Positions 30,161-40,807 of a stretch of 64,000 nt of DNA are shown here, in pieces (position 1 is the stretch's first letter; every line of letters begins with the position of its first letter). The notes under the pieces were generated by a model. It was not told the DNA's origin. It did no database searches and saw only the letters and a list, made by a program, of their open reading frames with translations. Source of the DNA: Microbacterium sp. AK031 (lineage in GTDB: Bacteria; Actinomycetota; Actinomycetes; Actinomycetales; Microbacteriaceae); assembly GCF_024807145.1 (NCBI RefSeq), contig NZ_JANUCA010000009.1, positions 62,001-126,000 of the forward strand. Reading direction: 5' to 3'. The translations under genes and the position numbers were made by a program.

Positions 30161-31414
30161 CTACCGATCCGGTCGAGGGCTGAAACGGGGGATCCAGCGG
30201 ATGAACCCGAGCGCCCCGAGCAGCCCCACGACGCCGATCACACCGGATGCTACAGACAACGACGCCATCGCGGTCACACCTGAAACGATCAGCGGTGCGA
30301 CGGCACCGCCCGCATCCGTGAGCGTGCGCCAGGAGCCGAGGAACGCTGCCGGCTCCTGCTTGGGTGCGGTATCGGCTCCTAATGTCAGCAGGATGCCGCT
30401 GGAGAGACCGTTTCCGACTCCGAGCACTGCCGCCAGCATCCCGAACCACAGCACCGCGGAATCGCCTTCGTGCGTGAAGGAGAGCACGAGGAATCCGATG
30501 CCCATCAGCACCATGGCCGGCATCGCCGCCCACAGCCTGCCGAAGCGGTCCATCACCTGACCGCTCGCATAGAACAGGGCGAAGTCGATCGCACCGGAGA
30601 CTCCGACGACCAGCGCGATGGTCTGGGCGTCGAGCCCGAGCGACACTCCCCACAACGGCAGCACGATCTGTCGGGCGGATCGCACCGCAGACAGGGAAGC
30701 GGCGGCAAGCCCCAGCCGGCCGAGCACACCGCGGTACGCCCACATGGTGCGGAAGATGCCCGCGCGCTCGAGTGTGGGGATCGAGCCGGTCACCACTTCG
30801 CCGGTGTCCTCGGAGAGCGTGGAGTTCGAGGCGGCCGGCGGCGTGGTCTTCTCCGGATCCGGGCCGAACAGCACCAGAATCACCATGACGATCAGGCAGC
30901 CGAGGAAGAACCAGATCGCGGCGTGCTCGTCGAACACCTGCAGCAGGGCGGCCGTCACGAACGGCCCCACGAAGACGCCGAAGCGGAAGCTGCCACCCAG
31001 CAGCGACAGTGCACGGGCACGGAAGGCGACAGGCACACGCGTCGTCATGAAGGAATGCCGCGCGAGGCCGAAGGCCGCGGCACAGAAACCGAGCAGGAAG
31101 ACGGATGCTGCGAAGGCGGCGAGCACGGGGGCGAGCACCATCGCGACCACAGCGCCGATGGAGATCACCCCGGCGAGCACCATCGTGAAGCGCTCGCCGA
31201 TCCTGGCCACCGCCCATCCAGCGGGGAGGTTGCCGCACAGCTGGCCGACGACAAGGGCAGAGGCCACCAGCGCGGCGGAGGCCACGTCGGCGCCCATGTT
31301 CGCTGCGATCACCGGGATCAGCGGGATGACGGCGCCCTCTCCGAGGGCGAACAGGATCGTGGGCAGATACACCATCGGCCCGAACTGCCTCAGGACCGAT
31401 GACGCGCTGCTCAC
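30161..31414 (-). CDS. MFS transporter
   Basis: A 417-residue major facilitator protein with about 12 transmembrane segments. The motif-A-like loop reads GNLPAGWAVARIGERFTMVLAG, and the central cytoplasmic loop (residues about 185-230, PDPEKTTPPAASNSTLSEDTGEVV) separates two six-helix halves; the second half has a matching loop ASGQVMDRFGRLWAAMPAM. Substrate cannot be deduced; the family includes drug effluxers. It is divergent from prfB. Confidence 0.88.
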   Translation of the reverse strand: MSSASSVLRQFGPMVYLPTILFALGEGAVIPLIPVIAANMGADVASAALVASALVVGQLCGNLPAGWAVARIGERFTMVLAGVISIGAVVAMVLAPVLAAFAASVFLLGFCAAAFGLARHSFMTTRVPVAFRARALSLLGGSFRFGVFVGPFVTAALLQVFDEHAAIWFFLGCLIVMVILVLFGPDPEKTTPPAASNSTLSEDTGEVVTGSIPTLERAGIFRTMWAYRGVLGRLGLAAASLSAVRSARQIVLPLWGVSLGLDAQTIALVVGVSGAIDFALFYASGQVMDRFGRLWAAMPAMVLMGIGFLVLSFTHEGDSAVLWFGMLAAVLGVGNGLSSGILLTLGADTAPKQEPAAFLGSWRTLTDAGGAVAPLIVSGVTAMASLSVASGVIGVVGLLGALGFIRWIPRFSPRPDR

Positions 31415-31480
31415 ACGGCCACGCTACTCCGAGGTCGAACCCCCGCAGATCGCGGGCGATCCACGGTAGGCTGGGGTGTC

Positions 31481-32590
31481 ATGCTCGAACTAGATCTCTC
31501 CGCCGAAATTCAGGCGCTCAGGCACACCTTCGGCGATATCAGCGAGGTCGTCGACGTTTCGCGACTTCGCGAGGAAATCGCCCGGCTCAGTGAGGAAGCG
31601 GGCGCACCCGACCTCTGGGACGACACCGAGCGCGCTCAGAAGGTCACGAGCGCCCTCAGCCACCGGCAGTCGGAGCTCGCCCGCATCACCGGCATCGCGC
31701 AGCGACTCGACGACCTCGAGGTGCTCGTCGAGCTCGCCAATGAGATGGGCGACGAGGACTCAGGCCAGGAGGCGCGCTCCGAGCTCGCCGCCCTCACCGA
31801 CGTGATCAACCAGCTCGAGGTGCAGACGCTGCTCGACGGCGAGTACGACGACCGCTCCGCGATCATCACGATCCGCTCCGGCGCGGGCGGCGACGACGCA
31901 ACGGACTTCGCCGAGATGCTCATGCGCATGTATCTGCGCTGGGCCGAGAAGCACAAGTATCCGGCCAAGGTCATGGACACCTCGTATGCCGAGGGCGCTG
32001 GTATCAAGTCCGCCACCTTCGAGATCGATGCCCCGTATGCCTTCGGCACGCTGTCGGTCGAGGCCGGGACGCACCGCCTCGCGCGCATCAGTCCGTTCGG
32101 CTCCGCCGACAAGCGTCAGACCAGCTTCGCTGCCGTCGAGGTGATCCCGCTCATGGAAGAGGCCACTGCGGTCGAAATCCCTGAAGGTGACATCCGCGTC
32201 GACGTCTTCCGCTCCTCGGGCCCAGGCGGCCAGTCCGTCAACACGACCGACTCTGCCGTGCGACTGACGCACCTTCCGACCGGCATCGTCGTCTCGATGC
32301 AGAACGAGAAGTCGCAGATCCAGAACCGTGCCGCCGCCATGCGCGTGCTGCAGACTCGACTCCTGCTGCTGCAGAAGGAGGAGGAGGCTGCGAAGAAGAA
32401 GGAGCTCGCCGGCAACATCACGGCGAGCTGGGGCGACCAGATGCGCTCCTACTTCCTCTACGGCCAGCAGCTGGTCAAGGACCTGCGCACCGGCCAGGAA
32501 TCGGGCAACCCCGCCGCCGTGTTCGACGGCGATCTCGACGACTTCATCTCTGCAGGCATCCGCTGGCGCAAGCGCAAAGACGACGACTGA
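31481..32590 (+). CDS. prfB: Peptide chain release factor 2
   Basis: A 369-residue class I release factor that terminates at UGA and UAA. The catalytic GGQ is in [18 protein letters not shown] and the RF2-specific SPF recognition element is in [16 protein letters not shown]. The frame is continuous from ATG 31481: the autoregulatory +1 frameshift common in other bacteria is absent, as in many Actinobacteria. It precedes ftsE, ftsX and smpB in the same order seen in related genomes. Confidence 0.97.
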   Translation: MLELDLSAEIQALRHTFGDISEVVDVSRLREEIARLSEEAGAPDLWDDTERAQKVTSALSHRQSELARITGIAQRLDDLEVLVELANEMGDEDSGQEARSELAALTDVINQLEVQTLLDGEYDDRSAIITIRSGAGGDDATDFAEMLMRMYLRWAEKHKYPAKVMDTSYAEGAGIKSATFEIDAPYAFGTLSVEAGTHRLARISPFGSADKRQTSFAAVEVIPLMEEATAVEIPEGDIRVDVFRSSGPGGQSVNTTDSAVRLTHLPTGIVVSMQNEKSQIQNRAAAMRVLQTRLLLLQKEEEAAKKKELAGNITASWGDQMRSYFLYGQQLVKDLRTGQESGNPAAVFDGDLDDFISAGIRWRKRKDDD

Positions 32591-32657
32591 GTTCTCTCCC
32601 GTACGAGGGGGTGTCGCTCGCGGCGAGCGAGGGGCACGCGCTTAGGCTCGTAAAGCC

Positions 32658-33692
32658 ATGATTCGGTTCGAGAACGTCACCAAGCGCTACCGCGGAACGA
32701 AGCGACCGGCCCTCGCCGGGGTCGACTTCGAGATCCAGCGGGGCGAATTCGTCTTCCTCGTCGGCGCCTCGGGTTCGGGGAAGTCCACGTGCCTCCAGCT
32801 CATCCTCCGCGAAGAGGTGCCATCGGCCGGGCGCGTCGCCGTACTCGGGCGCGACCTGCGCTCGCTCGCGAACCGTAAAGTGCCGTACTTCCGCCGCCAC
32901 ATCGGCTCGGTGTTCCAGGATTTCCGCCTGCTCTCGACCAAGACGGTGTTCCAGAACGTCGCTTTCACCCTGCAGGTGACCGGGTCCTCCCGCGGGTTCA
33001 TCCAGCAGGCCGTGCCTGAGGCGCTGGCTCTCGTTGGGCTCGACGGCAAGGAGAAGCGGATGCCGCACGAGCTCTCCGGCGGCGAGCAGCAGCGGGTCGC
33101 GATCGCCCGTGCACTCGTCAATCGTCCGCAGGTGCTGCTCGCCGACGAGCCGACCGGAAACCTCGACCCCGCGACTTCCGTCGACATCATGCAGCTGCTC
33201 GCACGCATCAACGCGGGTGGCACGACCGTGCTGATGGCCACGCACGAGGCCGCCTTCGTCGACCAGATGCAGCGCCGCGTGATCGAACTGCGCGACGGAG
33301 AGATGGTGCGAGACGAGGTGCACGGAGGCTACGGCGACCGCTCGATGATCCCGCAGCTCGTCCCCGAGCAGGAGCGCGGTGCAGCCGCGACAGCCGCGCT
33401 CACCGCGGTACAGGCGGTGCAGCGTCAGACCGAATCGCTCGAGCCGCTCACCGTCGAGATGATCGCGTCGATGAAGGCTGCGCGCAACGCTGCGGCCGTT
33501 CCCGCCACCCAGACGGCGCCGGACGCTGACGCCGCAGCACCCGAGTCGACTCCTGCTGCGGAGCCCGCGGCCACCGGCCCGCGCACGCACCCGATCGTCC
33601 TTCCGGACGTCGACGTCGCCGAGCTCGGAGTGGCCGACCGCCTTGGGCTCTCAGACGGCCGAGACGACGAGGAAGTGGGACCGACATCGTGA
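32658..33692 (+). CDS. ftsE: Cell division ATP-binding protein FtsE with long C-terminal extension
   Basis: A 344-residue ABC ATPase. The core contains Walker [10 protein letters not shown] (36-44), signature LSGGEQQR and Walker [13 protein letters not shown]. Together with FtsX it controls peptidoglycan hydrolases at the septum. About 110 residues beyond the usual end (after about 230) are Ala/Pro/Thr-rich and probably disordered; [13 protein letters not shown] sequence marks the transition and the tail finishes near [21 protein letters not shown]. FtsE is commonly near 230 residues, so the tail may add a partner-binding function. Confidence 0.93.
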   Translation: MIRFENVTKRYRGTKRPALAGVDFEIQRGEFVFLVGASGSGKSTCLQLILREEVPSAGRVAVLGRDLRSLANRKVPYFRRHIGSVFQDFRLLSTKTVFQNVAFTLQVTGSSRGFIQQAVPEALALVGLDGKEKRMPHELSGGEQQRVAIARALVNRPQVLLADEPTGNLDPATSVDIMQLLARINAGGTTVLMATHEAAFVDQMQRRVIELRDGEMVRDEVHGGYGDRSMIPQLVPEQERGAAATAALTAVQAVQRQTESLEPLTVEMIASMKAARNAAAVPATQTAPDADAAAPESTPAAEPAATGPRTHPIVLPDVDVAELGVADRLGLSDGRDDEEVGPTS

Positions 33693-34603
33693 GAGTGGGA
33701 CTGATCCTCACCGAGGCCCTTGGAGGCCTGAGGCGCAACATCTCGATGGTGATCTCGGTCGTGCTCGTGACCTTCGTCTCGTTGACGTTCGTCGGCGCGG
33801 CGATTCTCATGCAGGGCCAGATCAGTACGATGCGCGCTTATTGGACCGAGCGAGCCCAGGTGTCCGTCTCGATGTGCTCCACCGTCTCGACCGGCGAGAG
33901 CTGCATCGACGGTGCGGCCACGCCCGAGCAGGTCGACCAGGTACGCGCCGAGCTGGAAGGCGATCCGCTCGCTTCGCTCATCGGCGAGCTGCGCTTCGAG
34001 ACCAAAGCCGAGGCATACGCCAACATCACCGAGCTGCTCGGTGAAGAGCAGGCGAGCGTGCTCACCGAGGAGCAGATGTCGGAGACGTTCTACGTCACCC
34101 TCAAGGATCCTGGTCAGTCGCAGGTGATCGTCGAAGCGTTCGCCGGCATCAACGGCGTCGAGGAGGTGCGTGATCAGCTGCAGTATCTCGACCCGCTGTT
34201 CTCCGCGCTCACCGTCGCGACGTACATCGCGGTCGGCATCGCCGTTCTCATGCTCATCGCGGCCATTCTGCTGATCGCCACGACGATCCGGCTCTCGGCG
34301 TATGCCCGTCGCAAGGAGATCGGCATCATGCGGCTGGTGGGCGCGTCGAACCGATTCATCCAGACGCCGTTCGTGCTGGAGGGTGTGTTCGCCGCCTTCA
34401 TCGGGTCGGTGCTGGCCAGCGCCGCTGTCGTCGCCGGCGTGCACTTCGGCGTCAACGGCTATCTGAAGGGCCGGGTGCCCTTCATCACCACCTGGGTGAC
34501 GATGCAGGATGCTGCGCTCGTCGTGCCCGTGCTCATCGGCATCGGCGTGATCCTGGCGGCTCTGTCGGCCGGGTTCGCGATCCGGCGCTGGCTGCGCACG
34601 TAG
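33689..34603 (+). CDS. ftsX: Cell division protein FtsX
   Basis: A 304-residue permease-like partner of FtsE. One N-terminal TM (MVISVVLVTFVSLTFVGAAILM) is followed by an extracellular domain (residues about 45-170) with a Cys pair (SMCSTVSTGESCIDG), then three C-terminal TMs. The cytoplasmic coupling loop reads RLSAYARRKEIGIMRLVGASNRFIQTPFVLEG, typical for FtsX. Its start overlaps ftsE by 4 nt. It transmits ATP hydrolysis to hydrolases outside the membrane. Confidence 0.95.
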   Translation: MRVGLILTEALGGLRRNISMVISVVLVTFVSLTFVGAAILMQGQISTMRAYWTERAQVSVSMCSTVSTGESCIDGAATPEQVDQVRAELEGDPLASLIGELRFETKAEAYANITELLGEEQASVLTEEQMSETFYVTLKDPGQSQVIVEAFAGINGVEEVRDQLQYLDPLFSALTVATYIAVGIAVLMLIAAILLIATTIRLSAYARRKEIGIMRLVGASNRFIQTPFVLEGVFAAFIGSVLASAAVVAGVHFGVNGYLKGRVPFITTWVTMQDAALVVPVLIGIGVILAALSAGFAIRRWLRT

Positions 34604-34672
34604 CATCCGCCGCCGTCGTTGTAGACTGATGGGCTGTCGTGCGTTCTGCGCGGCACGGATCAGGAGAGCATC

Positions 34673-35149
34673 ATGCCCAGGGAACGCGGGGAGAAGGTCG
34701 TCGCGACCAATCGTCGCGCACGTCACGACTACAACATCGAGAAGTCGTACGAGGCGGGGATGGTGCTCACCGGCACGGAAGTGAAGTCACTGCGGCAGGG
34801 CCGGGCGAACCTCAGCGACGGGTACGCATTCGTCAAGGGGAACGAGATCTTCCTCGATTCGGTGCACATTCCCGAGTACTCGCAGGGGCACTGGACGAAC
34901 CATTCGGCCAAGCGCATCCGCAAGCTTCTGCTGCACCGCGAGGAGATCGAGAAGCTGCAGCATGCGGTGTCCGCAGGTGGCTACACGCTGATCCCACTCA
35001 AGCTGTATTTCTCCGACGGCAGGGCCAAGGTCGAGATCGCTCTCGCGAAGGGCAAGCGCGAGTTCGACAAGCGCCAGACGCTCCGTGAACGCCAGGACAC
35101 CCGAGAGGCCCAACGCGCGATGCGCCTGCGCAATCGCGTCGGGGAGTAG
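34673..35149 (+). CDS. smpB: SsrA-binding protein SmpB
   Basis: A 158-residue partner of tmRNA in trans-translation. It contains [46 protein letters not shown], the RRLLLH-type basic segment ([14 protein letters not shown]), [25 protein letters not shown] and a basic C-terminal tail that inserts in the mRNA channel. ATG 34673 follows CAGGAGAGC. The ssrA gene itself is not in the window. Confidence 0.97.
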   Translation: MPRERGEKVVATNRRARHDYNIEKSYEAGMVLTGTEVKSLRQGRANLSDGYAFVKGNEIFLDSVHIPEYSQGHWTNHSAKRIRKLLLHREEIEKLQHAVSAGGYTLIPLKLYFSDGRAKVEIALAKGKREFDKRQTLRERQDTREAQRAMRLRNRVGE

Positions 35150-35156
35150 CCGGCCC

Positions 35157-37001
35157 CTACAGTTGCGGCTCGAAGCCGAACACTTCGCCGAGAAAGCGCA
35201 GTTCGCGCTCGAGCGCGTCGATGATCGTCTCGGCGCGCCGGAAGCCGTGCCCCTCACCTGGATACACGACGTATTCGTGCGGGATGCCACGTGCCGCCAG
35301 CGCATCGCGGATCGCCTCCGACTGCGACGGCGGCACGACGCGGTCGTCCGCCCCCTGCAGCAGGAGCACAGGCACGTCGATCTGCTCGGCGTGGGTGAGC
35401 GGTGAGCGATCGATATAGATCTGCTCGGCTGCCGGCAACGGCCCCACGAGACCATCGAGGTAGTGCTTCTCGAAGTCGTGGGTGTCCTGGGCGAGGGCAC
35501 GCAGATCGGTGACGCCGTAGCGGCTGATGCCCGCACTGAACACTCCACCGCGCACGAGCGCGGCGAGCACGGTCCACCCGCCGGCCGACCCTCCGCGGAT
35601 CGCGATGCGGCGCGGGTCCGCGCGCCCGGAGTCGGCGAGCCCGCGTGCGGCGGCGAGCACATCGTCGACGTCCGTTATGCCCCACTGACCGTCGAGCCGC
35701 TCGCGGTAGGCGCGGCCGTAGCCGGTCGAGCCGCCGTAGTTCACATCGAGCACGCCGATGCCGCGGGTCGTGTAGAACGCGATCGCCGCGGAGGCCGCCC
35801 CGGCCACGTGCGCAGTGGGGCCGCCGTGCACCAGGACGATGTACGGCGGCAGTTCGGTGTCGGGCGCTGCGGCATCGGGATTCGCCGGTGCGTAGTCGAA
35901 GGCGTGCACTGGCCCGTTCGTGCCTTCGAGCGTGATGCGAGTGGCGGACGGCATCCAGTCGTCGTCAACCGGCATGCCGCCCCGCACCCGGTCGACTTCG
36001 CCGGATTCGACGTCCACGCACCACAGCCCGGCGCTCACGCTCGCGCCGCCGCCGGAGAGGAGTACGCGCGAGCCGGACACGTCATCAACGCTCACGTGGG
36101 CAGTGGCTGGCACGTCGAGCCGCCTCTCGGACCCGTCTCGCTCGATCAGCGCGACCTCGTCCGACCCGTTGGTGCGCACGGCGATGATCCGGCCGTGGTC
36201 CAGCGGTTGATACCAGCGGTTTCCGAGAACCCAGAGGCCGTAGCCGGTGTCGGCGTCGGTAGGGGCGATGACGTCCGGGCCGGAGGTGCGCACGAGCCCG
36301 TCGAGAGCGATGCGCTGCAACTGCCAGCGTCCGGTCGGATCGTCGGCGTAGACGAGCTCGGTGTCGCTGATCCACTCGGGCTGCAACGCGGCACGAGCGG
36401 GCATACTCGCGATCGCATCGCCGCCGAGTTCGGCGATGTGCAGTTGCGCCTGCTGCCACGGCATGTGACGGTCGCTCCACTGCACCCAAGCGATGCGGGT
36501 GCCGTCAGGGGAGACGGCGGGATGCGCCACGAAGCCTGAAGTCGCCACAACCACCTCAGCGTCGCCGCCGTCGATCGGGATCTCGACGATCGACCGCAGG
36601 TGCGGCTCAACCGACAGATCCTCCCTCACAGCCAGCAGCCGCCCGTGCTGCAGCCGGAGTCCTCCGTGATTCGGACCTTCGGGCGTCAACGGTTCCGGCT
36701 CCTCGCCGGGCAGCATCCGGTACACCCGCTGATCACCGGCATCGACGAAGTACAGGATGCCGTCGGCATCCGCCGTCCATGCCCCGCCGCCGTACTCGTG
36801 CACCCGCGATCGTGCGTTCCACGGCTCGGGCAGCAGCACGTCTCCGGTCGAGCTGCGCACCGTGACGCGGCCACCCTCGGCCGGCACGGATTCACCCCAC
36901 CAGATCTCCTCGCCGACGAAGTGTGCACCGTCGATGCGCGGCGCGGATCCCGCGATGTCGGCGGCGTGGAAGGGAGACGACCAGGTTCCGTACGGCTGCA
37001 T
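35157..37001 (-). CDS. S9-family prolyl oligopeptidase-like peptidase
   Basis: A 614-residue two-domain serine peptidase. Residues about 1-360 form a beta-propeller-like domain (YGGGAWTADADGILYFVDAGD, TRIAWVQWSDRHMPWQQAQLHIAEL). The C-terminal alpha/beta-hydrolase domain has the nucleophile Ser in IRGGSAGGW, an Asp in QGADDRVVPP and His in YPGEGHGFR. No signal peptide is visible, so it is probably cytoplasmic, cleaving short peptides, often dipeptidyl or acylaminoacyl. It is convergent with smpB, with 7 bp between the stops. Confidence 0.92.
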   Translation of the reverse strand: MQPYGTWSSPFHAADIAGSAPRIDGAHFVGEEIWWGESVPAEGGRVTVRSSTGDVLLPEPWNARSRVHEYGGGAWTADADGILYFVDAGDQRVYRMLPGEEPEPLTPEGPNHGGLRLQHGRLLAVREDLSVEPHLRSIVEIPIDGGDAEVVVATSGFVAHPAVSPDGTRIAWVQWSDRHMPWQQAQLHIAELGGDAIASMPARAALQPEWISDTELVYADDPTGRWQLQRIALDGLVRTSGPDVIAPTDADTGYGLWVLGNRWYQPLDHGRIIAVRTNGSDEVALIERDGSERRLDVPATAHVSVDDVSGSRVLLSGGGASVSAGLWCVDVESGEVDRVRGGMPVDDDWMPSATRITLEGTNGPVHAFDYAPANPDAAAPDTELPPYIVLVHGGPTAHVAGAASAAIAFYTTRGIGVLDVNYGGSTGYGRAYRERLDGQWGITDVDDVLAAARGLADSGRADPRRIAIRGGSAGGWTVLAALVRGGVFSAGISRYGVTDLRALAQDTHDFEKHYLDGLVGPLPAAEQIYIDRSPLTHAEQIDVPVLLLQGADDRVVPPSQSEAIRDALAARGIPHEYVVYPGEGHGFRRAETIIDALERELRFLGEVFGFEPQL

Positions 37002-37074
37002 GTTTCGAGCCTATGCGGCTCCGATCTGACGCACGACGATCGAGGCGGCGCGGAGCCGGTGCGCGTACGCGGGA

Positions 37075-37761
37075 TCAGACCGCGCGCAGCACCGCGACGA
37101 CCTTGCCGAGCACCACGGCGTCGTCTCCGAGGATGGGTTCGAAGGAGGAGTTGCGGGGGAGCAGCCAGGTGTGGCCATCGCGCTGGCGGAACGTCTTCAC
37201 CGTCGCCTCGCCGTCGAGCATTGCCGCGACGATCTCGCCGTTCTCCGCAGTGTTCTGCGTGCGCACGACGACCCAGTCGCCGTCGCAGATGGCGGCATCG
37301 ATCATCGACTCGCCGGAGACCTTGAGCATGAACAGATCGCCCTTGCCGACGAGCTGGCGGGGGAGCGGGAAGATCTCCTCGACCTGCTGCTCGGCCGTGA
37401 TCGGGATGCCGGCGGCGATCTGGCCGACCAGCGGCACCATCGCGGCATCGCCGACCGGCGTCGCGGAGTCGGCGGGATTCTCGCTGCTCGTACCCGGCAG
37501 GTCGATGAGCACCTCCATGGCGCGCGTCTTCCCGGGGTCGCGACGCAGATAGCCGCTCAGCTCCAGCTGGCCCAGCTGGTGAGTGACGCTGGAGAGCGAC
37601 TTCAGCCCGACGGCATCGCCGATCTCGCGCATGCTCGGCGGATAGCCGTGCCGTGCGATCGAGGTCTGGATGACCTCGAGGATCGCCAGCTGCTTCGGGC
37701 TGAGGTTCTTGCGCCGACGGGTGCGCGGGGCCTCAGGGCTGGGGACGGAGATGTCGCTCAT
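37075..37761 (-). CDS. lexA: SOS repressor LexA
   Basis: A 228-residue LexA. The winged HTH covers [41 protein letters not shown]. The self-cleavage site Ala-Gly is in [13 protein letters not shown], the catalytic Ser in GESMID and Lys in EATVKTF. Start ATG 37761 has AAAGGAGC upstream; an in-frame ATG at 37806 is less likely. It is divergent from a LysM gene, as in many Actinobacteria. It should also regulate the SOS-box gene in element 1. Confidence 0.97.
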   Translation of the reverse strand: MSDISVPSPEAPRTRRRKNLSPKQLAILEVIQTSIARHGYPPSMREIGDAVGLKSLSSVTHQLGQLELSGYLRRDPGKTRAMEVLIDLPGTSSENPADSATPVGDAAMVPLVGQIAAGIPITAEQQVEEIFPLPRQLVGKGDLFMLKVSGESMIDAAICDGDWVVVRTQNTAENGEIVAAMLDGEATVKTFRQRDGHTWLLPRNSSFEPILGDDAVVLGKVVAVLRAV

Positions 37762-37884
37762 GGGTGCTCCTTTGTGCGCGCTCACGGTGCTGGCCTTCGT
37801 GTACACGAGTGCCCGTCTTCGAATGTCGGTGGCCCGTGGTGTGGTGTTCCTATCGGAACCGTATCCGAGAATCGCACCGAAACG

Positions 37885-37896
37885 GAAGATCTGTTC
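37885..37896. promoter_or_regulatory. Candidate LexA-binding site upstream of lexA
   Basis: GAAGATCTGTTC matches GAAC-N4-GTTC at seven of eight positions and lies 124 bp upstream of the lexA start, the usual place for autoregulation. One half is imperfect, so this is a candidate. Confidence 0.4.
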
Positions 37897-37937
37897 GAGC
37901 GTGTCGGTGAATTCGACGGGCGGGTTTCGAATAAGTA

Positions 37938-37967
37938 TTGACAGATGTTCGAATTCGAAGATACATT
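37938..37967 (+). promoter_or_regulatory. Promoter of the LysM gene with overlapping palindrome
   Basis: TTGACA (37938-37943), an 18-bp spacer, and TACATT (37962-37967), directed at the LysM gene 105 bp downstream. The spacer carries the perfect palindrome TTCGAATTCGAA (37948-37959), with GTTCGA half-sites in the opposite arrangement to a normal LexA box. A repressor bound there would block the promoter. Confidence 0.6.
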
Positions 37968-38072
37968 CGGTACGTAGCTTCGCATTCCCCGCTCCCGGCC
38001 GAGCAGCGAATGCGAACGCTACGCCAAGTGGGCGTAAGCCCGGAGGCAGCCAGACGGCAGAGGAGAAATCAC

Positions 38073-38447
38073 ATGAGCACCATCGGCATCAGCGCCCCCG
38101 CAGTCCTTCCCGTTCGCACGGCACCGACCGCAGCGACCCGGCTTCGACTGACCACGCGCGGACGTCGGCTGCTGGTCACTCTGGCGGCACTCCCACTGGC
38201 TGCGGGCATCGGTTTCGCTGCTCTCAGCGGCGGCTCGGCTCTCGCTTCCGGCGAAACGGTGGCGACCGCCGATTTCGACACGGTGACAGTGATGCCCGGT
38301 GACACGCTCTGGGCGATCGCCGAAGACGTCGCGCCTACCGAAGATCCTCGAACAGTGATCAACGAGATCGAGAAGCTCAACGCCCTGAGCAGCGGGTCGC
38401 TGCAGGTAGGCCAGCAGCTCGCGATCCCTGGACAGTACACGCACTGA
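38073..38447 (+). CDS. LysM-domain membrane protein, probable SOS division inhibitor
   Basis: A 124-residue protein: a cytoplasmic N-terminus, one TM helix ([19 protein letters not shown]) and an extracytoplasmic LysM domain ([51 protein letters not shown]). AGAGGAGAAATC precedes ATG 38073. Membrane-anchored LysM proteins divergent from lexA, such as Rv2719c of Mycobacterium and DivS-like proteins of Corynebacterium, restrain division during the SOS response. By position and layout this is the likely local counterpart; function is inferred. Confidence 0.8.
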   Translation: MSTIGISAPAVLPVRTAPTAATRLRLTTRGRRLLVTLAALPLAAGIGFAALSGGSALASGETVATADFDTVTVMPGDTLWAIAEDVAPTEDPRTVINEIEKLNALSSGSLQVGQQLAIPGQYTH

Positions 38448-38460
38448 ACTCACCGTTAAC

Positions 38461-39555
38461 ATGGGGAGGGTGACTGTTTCACTCAGCGACTTACCGCTCC
38501 GCGACGATCTTCGCGGCCTCATGCCCTACGGCGCACCTCAGGCCCCACTGGCTGTTGCGCTGAACGTCAACGAGAACACCCATCCGGTTCCCGATGAAGT
38601 CGCGAGCGACATCCTCGACGACATCGCCGTCGCACTGCGCGATGTGAACCGTTATCCCGATCGGGAGTTCACGGCGCTGCGCGAGGGATTCGCCGACTAC
38701 CTCGGACACGGCCTCGATGCTTCGCAGATCTGGGCGGGCAACGGGTCGAACGAGGTGCTGCAGCACATCCTTCAGGCTTTCGCCGGGCCAGGGCGGACGG
38801 TGTTCGGATTCGCTCCCACGTACTCGATGTATCCCTTGCTCGCACAGGGTACCGGTGCCCGCTGGGCTGCCGGTGAGCGTCAGCCCGACTACACGATCAC
38901 CGTCGAGGATGCGGTGGCGCAGGTGACAGCGCTCGATCCAGACGTCATCCTGCTCTGTACTCCGAACAATCCCACCGGCACCCCGCTCTCTCTCGACGTG
39001 ATCGAGGCGATCTACGAAGCGTCCAGCGGGGTCGTGGTGGTGGATGAGGCCTATCAGGAGTTCGCGCCTCGTGACTCGGCATCCGCTCTCACCCTCCTCG
39101 AGGGACGCCCGCGCCTGGCCGTCTCGCGCACCATGAGCAAGGCGTTCGCGTTCGCCGGCGCGCGGGTCGGGTATCTCGCCGCCGATCCGGCGTTCATCGA
39201 TGCGCTGCGGCTCGTGCGTCTGCCATACCACCTGAGCGCGCTCACTCAGGCAGCCGCCGTCGCCGCCCTGCGCAACGCGTCCACGATGCTCGCGATGGTC
39301 GACGAGATCGTCGAACAGCGTGATCGGATCACCGCGACTCTGGAGGCGCTCGACTACGAGCCGCATGAGTCCTGGTCGAACTTCGTGCTGTTCGGGGGAG
39401 TGGCAGACCCGCAGGCGACTTTCCAGGCGCTGTGCGACCGCGGTGTGCTGGTGCGCGACGTCGGCATCGCGAACCACCTGCGAGTCACCGCAGGCACAGA
39501 AGCAGAGACCACGGCATTCCTCGATGCGCTGGCCTCGATAGGATCGGCGTCATGA
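38461..39555 (+). CDS. hisC: Histidinol-phosphate aminotransferase
   Basis: A 364-residue class I/II PLP-dependent aminotransferase converting imidazole-acetol phosphate to histidinol phosphate. N-terminal [36 protein letters not shown] and [11 protein letters not shown] fit HisC; the PLP lysine is in [17 protein letters not shown]. The ATG at 38461 and a GTG at 38470 are both plausible; the GGGGAGG that might serve the GTG overlaps it, so I keep the ATG. It overlaps hisB by 4 nt. Confidence 0.95.
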   Translation: MGRVTVSLSDLPLRDDLRGLMPYGAPQAPLAVALNVNENTHPVPDEVASDILDDIAVALRDVNRYPDREFTALREGFADYLGHGLDASQIWAGNGSNEVLQHILQAFAGPGRTVFGFAPTYSMYPLLAQGTGARWAAGERQPDYTITVEDAVAQVTALDPDVILLCTPNNPTGTPLSLDVIEAIYEASSGVVVVDEAYQEFAPRDSASALTLLEGRPRLAVSRTMSKAFAFAGARVGYLAADPAFIDALRLVRLPYHLSALTQAAAVAALRNASTMLAMVDEIVEQRDRITATLEALDYEPHESWSNFVLFGGVADPQATFQALCDRGVLVRDVGIANHLRVTAGTEAETTAFLDALASIGSAS

Positions 39556-40175
39556 GCGCTTCTCGCACCGCACAGCACCCTCGGACTGCACAGGGCACCC
39601 GCAGCACCTCCGAGTCGACGGTCGAACTCGATCTGAACCTCGATGGCACAGGACAGAGCCACATCGACACGTCGGTGCCGTTCTTCGACCACATGCTCAC
39701 GGCGTTCGCGAAGCACTCGCTCACCGATCTGACGGTGCGCGCCTCCGGCGACACGAACATCGACGCCCACCACACCGTGGAAGACATCTCGATCGTGCTC
39801 GGACAGGCGATCCGCGAGGCGCTGGGCGACAAGTCCGGCATCTCTCGCTACGGCGACGCGCTCGTTCCGCTCGACGAGGCGCTCGCCCAGGCTGTCGTCG
39901 ACATCAGCGGGCGTCCGTATCTTGTGCACTCGGGAGAGCCGGCCGGGTTCGAGCACCACCTCATCGGCGGCCACTTCACTGGTTCGCTGGTACGGCACGT
40001 CTTCGAGGCGATCACATTCGGCGCGGGGCTGACCGTGCACGTACGCGTGCTGGCCGGGCGCGACCCGCACCACATCGCGGAAGCGGAGTTCAAGGCGTTC
40101 GCGCGCGCGTTCCGCCAGGCAAAGGCCCTCGACCCGCACGTCGTCGGCATCCCGTCCACCAAGGGAGCACTGTGA
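39552..40175 (+). CDS. hisB: Imidazoleglycerol-phosphate dehydratase
   Basis: A 207-residue monofunctional IGPD. The metal-binding motif pairs are [37 protein letters not shown] and [16 protein letters not shown]; all expected His/Glu residues are present. The N-terminal 20 residues are polar and not conserved. ATG 39552 overlaps hisC and the end overlaps hisH by 4 nt. Confidence 0.97.
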   Translation: MSASRTAQHPRTAQGTRSTSESTVELDLNLDGTGQSHIDTSVPFFDHMLTAFAKHSLTDLTVRASGDTNIDAHHTVEDISIVLGQAIREALGDKSGISRYGDALVPLDEALAQAVVDISGRPYLVHSGEPAGFEHHLIGGHFTGSLVRHVFEAITFGAGLTVHVRVLAGRDPHHIAEAEFKAFARAFRQAKALDPHVVGIPSTKGAL

Positions 40176-40807
40176 CACGCAGGCCCACCGTCGCGGTCTA
40201 CGACTACGGATCAGGCAACGTGCACTCCGCGGTCAAAGCTCTCATCGCGGCCGGGGCGGACGCGACCCTCACGGGGGACAGGACTGCGGCTCTCGAAGCC
40301 GACGGGCTGTTCGTCCCCGGCGTCGGCGCCTTCGCCGCGGTGCGCGAGGCTCTCCATGCCAAGGGCGGCGACGAGATCATCGAGCGTCGGCTCGCCGGCG
40401 GCCGTCCCGTTCTCGGGGTGTGCGTCGGCATGCAGGTGCTGTTCTCGCACGGTGTCGAGCGCGGACAGGACGTCGAAGGACTCGGCGAGTGGCCGGGAAC
40501 CGTGACCAGGCTCGACGCGCCTGTGCTGCCGCACATGGGCTGGAACACCGTCACGCCCGATGAGGGCAGCGTGCTGTTCCGCGGCATCGAGAACGAGCGG
40601 TTCTACTTCGTGCACTCGTACGCCGCCCAGAGCTGGGAACTCGACGTGATACCGCCGTTCCCGCAGCCGGCGCTCACGTGGACGACCTACGGCAAGCCGT
40701 TCCTCGCCGCCGTGGAGAACGGCCCGCTCTCGGCGACGCAGTTCCACCCGGAGAAGTCGGGGGATGCCGGGATCCAGCTGCTGCGCAACTGGGTGCAGAG
40801 CCTCTGA
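40172..40807 (+). CDS. hisH: Imidazole glycerol phosphate synthase, glutaminase subunit
   Basis: A 211-residue class I glutamine amidotransferase that supplies ammonia to His[27 protein letters not shown], nucleophile Cys in [10 protein letters not shown], and the His-Glu pair in QFHPEKSG complete the triad. GTG start 40172 overlaps hisB. hisF is not adjacent here; hisA/priA follows after 112 bp. Confidence 0.96.
   Translation: MTRRPTVAVYDYGSGNVHSAVKALIAAGADATLTGDRTAALEADGLFVPGVGAFAAVREALHAKGGDEIIERRLAGGRPVLGVCVGMQVLFSHGVERGQDVEGLGEWPGTVTRLDAPVLPHMGWNTVTPDEGSVLFRGIENERFYFVHSYAAQSWELDVIPPFPQPALTWTTYGKPFLAAVENGPLSATQFHPEKSGDAGIQLLRNWVQSL

Noticed and set aside
31481..31600. Programmed frameshift in prfB
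   Set aside because: The release-factor frame is continuous from the ATG with no in-frame TGA, so no frameshift is needed.
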